A DNA stretch of 43,744 bases. Source: a virus. Positions 29,285 to 38,300 of the stretch are shown here, piece after piece. A program made the position numbers and the translations under genes. The stretch spans positions 1-43,744 of the IMG/VR virus record IMGVR_UViG_3300027848_000043, one strand, 5' to 3'. How positions within the stretch are numbered: position 1 is the stretch's first letter; every line of letters starts with the position of its first letter. Below the pieces are notes generated by a model. It did not search any database, was not told the origin of the DNA, and saw nothing but the letters and a program-made list of their open reading frames with translations.

Positions 29285-30184
29285 ATGGTGGTGAAAATTT
29301 CAGACATGCCAGAAGCGTTGGTTCTCAACGAAACCGACGAAATCGAAATCGAACAGGCAGGCGTCAGTAAGAAACTCACGAAGAAACAGCTTCGGTCTTT
29401 ATTGTTTAAGGCGTCTCCAGCTCCAGTGTTGGGGGACTACATATCCTACGATGGTACGGACTTTGTAGCTACTGCTCCAGTTCCTCCGTTAGAGCGTTGG
29501 ACGGTGATTGACCAAATTGCGTACACTGAATCGGGTGCTATTACTTGGGATAGGGTACTATTTGATGGCGGAGCTCCGTCTGGTGGAGTCAATCGGAAAG
29601 CGAGCGACTACTTCTCAGTTGGATTGCCGGTTCGTGTCGAGATTGGAGCAGGAGTCTTCTACTACGGAATGTGTAGTGCTGTAAGTACCACGCTGTTGAC
29701 TGTCTCCAATGCTATATTTCCAAGCGCTGGTTCAATTATTCCAGCCTCTCCCATCATAAGCCTTGCTTTCGGTACGTTAGAGATGGTGAAGCATGTTTCA
29801 ATGGCTTTTGTCGGAACGAACTACAATACCTCCACCACGCTTGTTTTAACAAACGGTTGTCAACATCGCTGGATTGGTCCAACAGGCCATCTGGTAGAGG
29901 CTACGTGTTCGCACATGAACACTGCCTTTAATACTGTAGTGAATCTGCACATGAACGGCGGCAGTCCAGTCTTATGGTATGGCATGATTCCCGGAGCAGG
30001 AACGGCAACCACACATGGAGCTTTCAGTCCGCGTCCGATTTATCATACGGATTTTGGAACCCTGACTGCTGCGAATGCCGTGATTTCACACAATCAGACA
30101 ATCACAGCAAAAACACCGGTTCGCGGCGATGCGCCCCATGTGGGCGACTTCCTCATAATCAACATGACATTCGTGGTGCCATAA
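29285..30184 (+). CDS. fibre/receptor-binding-like protein, copy 2, 299 aa
   Basis: A tandem paralogue of the preceding gene. Identity is highest in the N-terminal head (ISDMPEALVLNETDEIEIEQ matches copy 1 in pattern) and in the DYFSVGLPVRVEIGAGVFYY core, while the outer loops (after LLTVSNAIF and near HMNGGSPVLWY) differ and include small insertions. CAAGGAG precedes the ATG. Duplicate fibres with differing loops would broaden or switch receptor range. Confidence 0.75.
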   Translation: MVVKISDMPEALVLNETDEIEIEQAGVSKKLTKKQLRSLLFKASPAPVLGDYISYDGTDFVATAPVPPLERWTVIDQIAYTESGAITWDRVLFDGGAPSGGVNRKASDYFSVGLPVRVEIGAGVFYYGMCSAVSTTLLTVSNAIFPSAGSIIPASPIISLAFGTLEMVKHVSMAFVGTNYNTSTTLVLTNGCQHRWIGPTGHLVEATCSHMNTAFNTVVNLHMNGGSPVLWYGMIPGAGTATTHGAFSPRPIYHTDFGTLTAANAVISHNQTITAKTPVRGDAPHVGDFLIINMTFVVP

Positions 30185-30185
30185 A

Positions 30186-32069
30186 ATGCCAACCCGTCGA
30201 ATTGAAATCCAATTTCCGCTAAAAGGGCTCAATGAGGCTTCAGCATTATTGCGTCAAAAGGGAGGCCAAGACGGAACGCACACAGCATCTAAGTGCGATA
30301 ACGTGATCGGGTATGATCCCAAAACAGGACGAAACCGAGGGGCATCGCGAGCTGGAACGCTAAAGTATTGTCCCGATCGAATCAATGGGGCTTTGGCAGG
30401 CCAGTGTCTTGTGCATGTTGTTGCCGTTGTTGAAAACGAAAGCCGTCAGACAGGTTCATTAGGAGACCCACCTGGAGGAGTGAGGGTCACGGCTTCAGGG
30501 GCTGTTCGACAATTAGGACCAAGCACAATCTTGACAACTGGAGCGAGGGTCACAACTCTTGTGGGTATTTCTGGTGGAAATGCTGCTGTAATCACCAGAA
30601 CTGGAATCCAACCAATTCTCTCTGGAACCTCTGCCATGTCATCGGCAAAGACTGTCATATTTGCCGAATCATTCTTCAAGCAAATTTTTTTCTGTGACGG
30701 AGCGAACTACAAGTATTACAACGTATCAGCGAACGAAATGATTACATGGACGGCAGCGACTGGCGGCACAATGCCATCGCAGGAATCAAACGTTCAACCA
30801 ATCACAAACGCCTCAAATGCAACGCCGATTGTAGTCACTATTGTTTCACATGGATTTAGTAACGGGGATCAGGTCACAATCACGGGGGTTGTTGGCAACG
30901 CGGCAACAAATGAAACGTGGGTGATTGAAAACATAACGGCCGACACCTTTGAGATAATTGGCTCAATAGGGAGCGGAGCATACGCAAGTGGTGGAAGTTG
31001 TGTTCGCCTGAGCGGATCACGATGCTCGCTGATTGCCGTCTGGGGAGGACGAATCGTACTGAGTGGGCTGGAGACTGATCCGAACAACATTTTTATGTCG
31101 GCGGTCGGTGATCCTTTCGATTTCGACTACGCTCCTGATACAGCGACGGTTCAGCAGGCGGTTGCAGGGAATGTGACTTCTGGCTACGGCAAGAATCCAG
31201 ATATTGTGACAGCCCTGATTCCGTACACCGATGATGTAATGCTGATTGGAGGCTCGCATTCAATCCGCCGTCTTGTTGGCAACCCGGCTGAAGGGGGGAT
31301 CAATGTCAGCGTGACCGATATTACCGGGATCGCTTTTGGTAAAGCATGGTGCCAATCGCCTGAAGGGATTGTCTATTTCTTCGGTTCACGCGGTGGGATT
31401 TATCGCATTAACCCCGAGAACGGCATTCCGAACAGACTGACGTCCATGACGATCGACGAAAGATTGTCTGACACCAATCTTAGTGAAAACATCGTAACAC
31501 TGGAGTGGGATGACAGGGCGATTGCCGTCCGTGTCTACATCTCTCCTATTAACGGATCAGGGACAGTAAATTATGTCTGGGACGTAAGAAACGAAGCATG
31601 GTGGCCATTCACGTATGCGAACTCAGATCACAATCCTTTTTCCGTCCATCTGTTGGCCGGAAACACGGCTGCGGATCGCAGTATTCTGGAATACGGACAG
31701 GATGGCTATGTTCGGTTTATTGACGTGGATTCAAATACTGATGATGGAAACGCAATCGAGAGCTTTGTCTACATTGGGCCATTCAGTGGCATGATGCTGG
31801 TTGAACTCTATGCCACGCTGAGTGAAAGCAGTGATAGCGTGACGTGGGCAATATGCAGTGCGTCAAGCATGGAGCGAGCATTGGATATTGCGCCGAGAAT
31901 CACTGGGCGAATCAAAGGCGGCCGTAACGCATGTCAGTGGCCTCGCGGATTCATAGAACATGGATACCTGCGGTTGTCTTCATCTGGACCATGGGCAATG
32001 GAGCAACTGACGATTGGCGTTGAGCAGGCGACCGAGACAATGCAAAGAATCATGCGGAGCACGCCATGA
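30186..32069 (+). CDS. tail nozzle, tail-tube protein B-like, 627 aa
   Basis: Length, a beta-propeller style repeat pattern and position after the fibre genes fit podovirus nozzle proteins such as T7 gp12. Typical stretches are IEIQFPLKGLNEASALLRQ at the start, FFCDGANYKYYN, VWGGRIVLSGLETDPNNIFM, the SRGGIYRINPE turn and YVWDVRNEAWWPFTYA. Residues about 210-265 (SHGFSNGDQVTITGVVGN) are an inserted FCCH-like domain, a frequent visitor in phage tail proteins. Six copies would form the end of the tail tube. Confidence 0.78.
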   Translation: MPTRRIEIQFPLKGLNEASALLRQKGGQDGTHTASKCDNVIGYDPKTGRNRGASRAGTLKYCPDRINGALAGQCLVHVVAVVENESRQTGSLGDPPGGVRVTASGAVRQLGPSTILTTGARVTTLVGISGGNAAVITRTGIQPILSGTSAMSSAKTVIFAESFFKQIFFCDGANYKYYNVSANEMITWTAATGGTMPSQESNVQPITNASNATPIVVTIVSHGFSNGDQVTITGVVGNAATNETWVIENITADTFEIIGSIGSGAYASGGSCVRLSGSRCSLIAVWGGRIVLSGLETDPNNIFMSAVGDPFDFDYAPDTATVQQAVAGNVTSGYGKNPDIVTALIPYTDDVMLIGGSHSIRRLVGNPAEGGINVSVTDITGIAFGKAWCQSPEGIVYFFGSRGGIYRINPENGIPNRLTSMTIDERLSDTNLSENIVTLEWDDRAIAVRVYISPINGSGTVNYVWDVRNEAWWPFTYANSDHNPFSVHLLAGNTAADRSILEYGQDGYVRFIDVDSNTDDGNAIESFVYIGPFSGMMLVELYATLSESSDSVTWAICSASSMERALDIAPRITGRIKGGRNACQWPRGFIEHGYLRLSSSGPWAMEQLTIGVEQATETMQRIMRSTP

Positions 32070-32512
32070 GCCTGTCAGTCGGTTTGGGAAAAATCATAAA
32101 CGATCCAGAAGCGACTCTTCGAACACGAAGAGCCCTTGGCGCATTATCAACGCCAGGGCTTCTTGTTCTCGACACCGGAATCACGATTGATAGCGACGGG
32201 CGACTGGTCTTACGACTGAAATCCACTGGTGGATTGACGCAGGACGAAACTGGGTTGTCAGTTTTTTCAGGGAAAGGAACAGCAAGTTTGTCATTCGCCA
32301 GGAATGGCACTGTTCAAAACCTTACGATAACTGTGACCGGGGCACTATCTGGAGACAATGTGATCGTATCTCCAGTTGAAGCCCCAGCCACTGGTATTAT
32401 TTCATGGTCAGGATACGTGTCTGCTGATAATACGGTTACCATCAGGGTAGCGACAGCAAACGTTGGCGGCAGTGATGTGCGATTTTGGCGAGCAGTAGTT
32501 ATTCGTTATTGA
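32066..32512 (+). CDS. virion protein with fibre-type C-terminal domain, 148 aa
   Basis: The start overlaps the nozzle stop (ATGA). The C-terminal 70 residues (LTITVTGALSGDNVIVSPVE, then ISWSGYVSADNTVTIRVATA) match a small beta domain often found at the C-terminus of phage fibres and tail proteins. The N-terminus holds DTGITIDSDGRLVLRL. It is likely a minor tail component. Confidence 0.72.
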   Translation: MSLSVGLGKIINDPEATLRTRRALGALSTPGLLVLDTGITIDSDGRLVLRLKSTGGLTQDETGLSVFSGKGTASLSFARNGTVQNLTITVTGALSGDNVIVSPVEAPATGIISWSGYVSADNTVTIRVATANVGGSDVRFWRAVVIRY

Positions 32513-32534
32513 CTCAAGGCAAGGATACACGCAA

Positions 32535-33581
32535 ATGGCAAGAAATAATTTTAATGTCCCAACGCCAGCGGGTTACGAGCGTGTGACATTTCCGGGCGGT
32601 ATGAGCGGGACTTTCGTGCCATCATTGCCAAAACCGCCACAGGCTGGACCAATGAGCCCGTCTGGATCATTGCCTTCGTTCAATCAGGCTGGACCAACAG
32701 CCATGAGAGATTTCGGATCACCGGGCGTTGAGGCTCAGCGAATGTATTCAGGGCAACAAGACGCGGCCAGATTCAATGCGGCATCCGCAGGTTACGACCA
32801 GCAAATCCTTAACTCGCGGTCTCGTGGCGACCAAGGCTACCAACAGCTTTCAAACAATTACGACGCTGTCACTGCGGATGCCAGTGCGACTCGCGATCGC
32901 AACATGGCGAGAGTCGATCTCTACGGAAACTCAATGCGAGATGACTTGAATCGGCAGAACACCCAGAGACTGGCAGCGTCGTCTCAGTCCGCAATCATGC
33001 GTGGGCTGGGAAACACAACGATCCATGATTCTCTGCAGCGCGGGACGAATTTTGATAACACTCGCCAGCTATTGAGTCTTGAAGATCAGTTGTTGCAGAA
33101 TCGCATCTCGACAGACGCAAGCCTGAGCGCGGCCTACCAGAACACTTTACAAAACCGTGCGACTGGACTCGCGTCTCAGTGGAATCAGAACACCACAAAC
33201 GAGAACGATTTGGCAGGCAGGCGATTGAGCTTTCTTCAACAAGGTGTCCAATCCAGCGGTCCATCATCTATGGACGTTTCGAATGTTTACGCGCAGGAAA
33301 AACAATTGGGTTTCCAGAGGGAGGATTTGACGCAACGGGGCGAACTACAAAGGGATCAGTTGGTATTCCAGAGGGAGGAGTTGGCGCAACAGGGCGCACT
33401 ACAAAGGGAGCAGTTGGCATTCCAGCAAAGGCAAGCAGAACTGAATTACTCGGCGAGCGTGCCTGCTAGGTTCAGGCTTATTAATGGTCAAGTGCAAAAA
33501 TCCACTAACAACGGGGCATCATGGGCTGTTGACACTGACCGACCATCACGCGGCTCTCACGATCTTGTATACCGTCGTTGA
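32535..33581 (+). CDS. internal virion protein-like, Gln-rich, 348 aa
   Basis: The protein starts with a Pro/Gly-rich segment, continues with a Gln/Asn/Arg-rich helical body, and has three 17-19 residue repeats near residues 254-300 (LGFQREDLTQRGELQRDQ and close variants) encoded by about 57-bp direct repeats. Position after the nozzle gene corresponds to the internal or ejection protein slot of podoviruses. Coiled-coil formation is likely. No enzyme motif seen. Confidence 0.65.
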   Translation: MARNNFNVPTPAGYERVTFPGGMSGTFVPSLPKPPQAGPMSPSGSLPSFNQAGPTAMRDFGSPGVEAQRMYSGQQDAARFNAASAGYDQQILNSRSRGDQGYQQLSNNYDAVTADASATRDRNMARVDLYGNSMRDDLNRQNTQRLAASSQSAIMRGLGNTTIHDSLQRGTNFDNTRQLLSLEDQLLQNRISTDASLSAAYQNTLQNRATGLASQWNQNTTNENDLAGRRLSFLQQGVQSSGPSSMDVSNVYAQEKQLGFQREDLTQRGELQRDQLVFQREELAQQGALQREQLAFQQRQAELNYSASVPARFRLINGQVQKSTNNGASWAVDTDRPSRGSHDLVYRR

Positions 33582-33654
33582 TAACAGAAATCAGTAACGA
33601 AGCCAATCGCGATTGCGTCCCGGTCTTCTAACACTCAGTACAGGCGTCGTTCTC

Positions 33655-35397
33655 ATGGTCCAATACAAATCTCGTCATCCGTATGGAACAGACACGTACA
33701 ATCGAGCGCCATCATTTGGCCGCAGTCAGGGGGGTACGCAAGCAGAACAAGACGAACTGGAAAAACGGAGATTAGAGGAGGAGAGATATCGAGAGGCCCA
33801 AAACAGATACATCGCGGTCCTTAATAAAAACCGTGAAGACATTACCCAAAAAAGTCTCGTCAAACAAAAAGGTGGTATTGAATCCGCCCTCGCCGCACAG
33901 CAGCAAGCGGCAACTGCAAGGCGTGATCAACAGCAGCAATTGTACGGACAACAGAACACGAACCAGCGTGCCGGCATTGCTGCGGACGCTTCAGCACAAC
34001 AGTTCGGACAGCAAACTCAACGCGATCAGCAGCAGCAAAAAGATCTGCTGAGGCGTGATGCCTCGCAATTCGGATATTCGACGCAGCGCGATCGAGCACA
34101 GCAGCAAGATCAGTTGCAACGCGATCAGCAGCAGTTCGGATACCAAACGCAACGCGATCAGCAGCAGTTCGGATACCAAACTCATCGCGATCGAGCACAA
34201 CAGCAAGATCAGTTGCAACGCGATGCCTCGCAGTTCGGGTATTCAACGCAGCGCGATCAACAGCAGTTCGGATACCAAACGCAGCGCGATCAGCAACAGC
34301 AGCAGGATCTTCTGCAACGCGATGCCTCGCAGTTCGGGTATTCAACTCAGCGCGATCAGCAACAGTTCGGTCAGCAAACACAGCGCGACGAAATACAGCA
34401 AGGATACACGCAGCAGAACGCGACCCAGAGGGAAACGTTCGGCGTGTCTGAGCGATGGAACGAACAGATTCAGCAGGCCCGCAACGCTGGAATGGATTTC
34501 AGCGAGTCACAACAGAAAGAAATGAAAACGCTGGATGAGTCGTTTCAGAAAAACGTGATGAATGGCCCGTTTGACGAAGGGCTGAAGCAGCAAGCAATGC
34601 TGGAGCATCAGAGAAAACTCTCGGCGATTATCCCCAATGAAAGGGTTCAGAGTTCGCAGGATGGCTTTGACGGATCATTGGTAACGCACAAAAAAACTGG
34701 AGCCGAGTTTATCGTCAGCCTTGATTCGCGAGGATTCCGGACATATGAGCCACTCTCTTCCGGCCAGGGGAAGGCGGCTCCGACAACACAGGAGCTCGCT
34801 TCGAAACAGCGAAAAGGGGCACTCGACAGAGAGATCGCCATGCAGAAATTACGGGACAAGCTTGGAGCAAAGACGGACCCTGAAACCGGCGAGCCTGTTT
34901 ACAAAAACACGGATGATCTCGACAAAGCGGCAATGGACGAATTTGCCCCACATGAACATTACTTCCGAGAGGAAGAAGGTCTTCCGCCACAAAAACTGTA
35001 TCAACAGGAAATAGACCGAGAGAAGCTGAAGCAGCAACAGCAACAACCACAGCAACAGCCTTTTCAGCCGCAAGGCCCGATTGATCCACGAGGCAATGAG
35101 CAATGGCAAATAGCGCCACAGCAAATGCCAGCGGGACAAGCATCGGCGAAACCACCTGTATTGTCTGCGAGGTCGCCATTGCCAGCAGAAGTTGGTAAAA
35201 CGCTGAGCGGTCTTCCCGGCGGAAAGCAGTTGCAGGCACTGCGAGAGAAGCACAGCTCAACATCGACAATGGATCAGACTGTGCGGATGGCGGCGGATAT
35301 CGTGATCAATTCTGTTATGACAAAAGACACCAGTGATCCTGATCTTGCTGAAGCAGAAGAGATTCTTAAAAAAGCTGGGTACAAGATAGGTAATTGA
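33655..35397 (+). CDS. internal virion protein-like with long Gln repeats, 580 aa
   Basis: Residues about 100-250 are tandem 11- to 20-residue repeats built on RDQQQFGYQTQ and RDASQFGYSTQ. The DNA between 34000 and 34380 is accordingly a run of imperfect repeats. The C-terminal half is mixed helical and Pro/Gln-rich (QQQPQQQPFQPQG), ending in an acidic helix. The ATG at 33655 is preferred over the TTG-led frame at 33613; the ribosome binding site is weak. The next ORF begins 1 nt after the stop. Like the preceding gene it is probably an ejection or internal protein. Confidence 0.65.
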   Translation: MVQYKSRHPYGTDTYNRAPSFGRSQGGTQAEQDELEKRRLEEERYREAQNRYIAVLNKNREDITQKSLVKQKGGIESALAAQQQAATARRDQQQQLYGQQNTNQRAGIAADASAQQFGQQTQRDQQQQKDLLRRDASQFGYSTQRDRAQQQDQLQRDQQQFGYQTQRDQQQFGYQTHRDRAQQQDQLQRDASQFGYSTQRDQQQFGYQTQRDQQQQQDLLQRDASQFGYSTQRDQQQFGQQTQRDEIQQGYTQQNATQRETFGVSERWNEQIQQARNAGMDFSESQQKEMKTLDESFQKNVMNGPFDEGLKQQAMLEHQRKLSAIIPNERVQSSQDGFDGSLVTHKKTGAEFIVSLDSRGFRTYEPLSSGQGKAAPTTQELASKQRKGALDREIAMQKLRDKLGAKTDPETGEPVYKNTDDLDKAAMDEFAPHEHYFREEEGLPPQKLYQQEIDREKLKQQQQQPQQQPFQPQGPIDPRGNEQWQIAPQQMPAGQASAKPPVLSARSPLPAEVGKTLSGLPGGKQLQALREKHSSTSTMDQTVRMAADIVINSVMTKDTSDPDLAEAEEILKKAGYKIGN

Positions 35398-35398
35398 A

Positions 35399-38300
35399 AT
35401 GGCTGATGGGTATCAACGATACGGTCCAATTACGACAGCAGAAGAAATCCAGAGACAAAAAGCAATAAAAGATGCTGAAGAGTCTGCGCGTCAAAATGCT
35501 GCGCGAAAGGAACAGCAGCAGAAGTACCAAGACGAAATCGACAAACGAAAAAACGCTCTGATCAACGAAGCAAAACAGCAAGATGCTTCGAAGGGTGAAG
35601 ATCCTGGATCTGTTGAGGGGAGACAAAACCGGAAAGAGCTTCTGAGGAAGGGGCCGCAGTTTGAAAAACAGAAGCCTGCTCCGTCAACCGTAAAAGTTGA
35701 CGGCATCGAAAAACCTATCGACGAAGCAATCGCAGACATCCCCGCGCGGATGGAATTCGAGAACGCCGTTGCTTCCAGTCCCCTCAGGCAACGAGCACTT
35801 GCACGCACTCGCACGGAAGAACTGATCTCCGAAGGCGTTGATTCCACCAAAGCTGCTGAGCAGGCACGGACAGAGCAAGAACAACGACAGGCGTCATTCG
35901 ATAAGGGACGCGAAAACATTCGCAAAGAGCCATCGAACCTCGGCAAAGAAACGCGAGCGTTCATGGAGCGATCAACGCTTGGCTTTGTTGCTCCATTCTC
36001 CCGAATGGCTTCGCCTCTCGTTAAAAAACTGGGCTATGGCGACGTGGCAACACAGGCTGCTGACCAAGCTGAGGCACAAGCGGCCGGCGCTGAGTCTGAA
36101 ATGGCTCAACACCGCGACGAAAAATATGCACATCCTGAAATTTCCAAGGCTTTTGCAGGAGTTGCAGAAAACGTAGCACAAATGTTGCCCGGCATTGCAG
36201 CGTCAATGATTGGCACTCCGGCTGTTGGTATGGCCGTAATGGCTGGCCAGTTCGGGAGCCAGGAATACAGCCGAGCGGAGTACGAAGGTAAAGAAGCTGG
36301 ACTCGCCGGCGATGAGTTGACAAGGTATGCAGCAATTCAGGGAGGAATTGAAGCATCCATCATGCCGATAATGAGCAAGATCCCAGGGCTTGGCGGTATT
36401 GAAAGTCGTGTGATGAGACAGGCGATTGCGAACAAGATCGCATCTAGCCCGGCATCCATGAAAGCATTGGCCAGTGGTGCCAAGTCGCTGGCTAAAGACA
36501 CGTCCGCCGAATTGGTTGAAGAGGTATTGACGGAAGTCCTGCACGGCTATGCAACTGAGAAAATGCTGAACCAGGATGTCGATTACAAAGCAGTGCTGAA
36601 AGACACTGTCTTGCAAACGATGTTAATGATGGGGACGATGGAAGGCGCTCGACAGGTAGGACGTTTGGCGTCAAGTGGTAATCAGCGACTGCCTGTCCTC
36701 CCAGAAGATCAGCAGAAATCAGACGACGGTGAAATCCAGCAAATCCCGATCGATGAAATGCTGCGACGTCGAGACGAGCAGCAAGGAGCAACAGACTCGC
36801 CAGATACGTCCACCACGCCTGTTCGACCAGCAGTGGATGCGTTCATCAAGAAGCCATCTAAACAAAACTACGACGCTGCTATTGCCGATGGAATGCCGCC
36901 AGTTGACAACCCGAACCGTGCGAATCGTCAGAAACTTGCAGACAACCTGAACAACCCCGATCCGTTGGGAATGCGAAAGCCTGAGCTCGATCCAGCGCCT
37001 GCTCCGCAAGAAGACATGTCAGGCAATGTGCCTGATGATGTAGAGGATAGAATCTTTAACCGATTGAAAGCTCAAAATGAAAAGCTCACCGAAGCACCCG
37101 AAGGGGACGAAGTCGCCCAAGAACCCGAAGTCGCCACCCAAGACCCCGAAGTCGGGGTATTAAAGACCGACGCTGCTGCTCCCATGGTGGATTCCGCCAT
37201 GGGGCAGGTTGCTTCTCCAGACGCAATCGCTCCGCAGGAGGATGCGACATCGCCAGAAGCCACTGCAGACACGCCACGTCGCGGCGTTGTCGGCGACATG
37301 CTGTCATCGGATGAAGTCGTGCAAACGTCTTCAGGGCGACCAACAACCCCTTTCCCGAAGGTCAGCACTGGAACCGAAGGCAAGACAGGCATGACTCTTC
37401 GCATGACTTTTCGGCGTGCGGAGACTTGGCTGCAGTCAAATGCACTTAAGGAAGCGGAATCACGAGGCGACGATTTCAACGCCACCATATTCCGTGGCGA
37501 GAAGCCTGGCAAGATGTCAAAGGCGACCAAGGATTCAATGGAGGAATACCTGTTCGGCGAGCAGCCAGCGGTTGTTCCAAGCATCCTGAAGCCGTTGGTG
37601 AAGCCTGAAATACCGGCAGTTGATGACGAGAGCACTTCGGCAGCAGTGGGCGATTGGGCAGAAAGCAAGTCAACAGACGGGAACGTAGTCTTTTCTTCTC
37701 CAGACGCAATCGCTCCGGCAGATCAGGCTACTCCACCACTTACGTCAGAGCTTCCAACAGAAGTTGGCCAAGTTTATATCGCAAATATGCGTAGCGGCCA
37801 AAAGTTTGCTGTGCGAAGTTCTGATCAGCCGCGAGGCGGTGGCGATATGCTGTTTGATACCGAGCAGCAAGCAAGAGAAGAATCCCCGAAGATCAAACAA
37901 CAGTACGAAGATGAAATTGCAAGAAAGGCTGGATTCGATAAGGCTGATGCCGACAAGGCCGAAGCAGACGCAGCAAAGCCAAAGTTGACACTTCAAGAGG
38001 CGAGCAAAGCAGCAAGGTTCAAAAAGACACTCGATCAGAAGGTGAACTATACAGGGTCAGTCGGAGGAAAGAGTGAAGTTATCACTCGTCGCGATCTAGT
38101 AGACCGCCAACTCACAGAAGGGCGAAAGCCTGTTGTCTCAGAAGACGATGATACAGCAGCGGTCAATAAGGCTACACGGCAATTAGGCTCTTTGCGAAAG
38201 CAAAAGTGGGGTATCTCAGCAAACGAAAACCACCCGGATGCAATCAAAGCCAAGGAATACCGTGAGATCATTGCCAATCCACCGAAAATCAAGTCGTATT

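Noticed and set aside
34000-34380. Regular repeats resembling a CRISPR-like or satellite array
   Set aside because: The repeats stay in frame with the Gln-rich protein, vary in unit length and have no unique spacers; they are coding repeats.
33860-34381. 173-codon - strand frame opposite the Gln-rich gene
   Set aside because: Its Ala/Asp/Arg repeats mirror the coding repeats on the + strand; no start signal.
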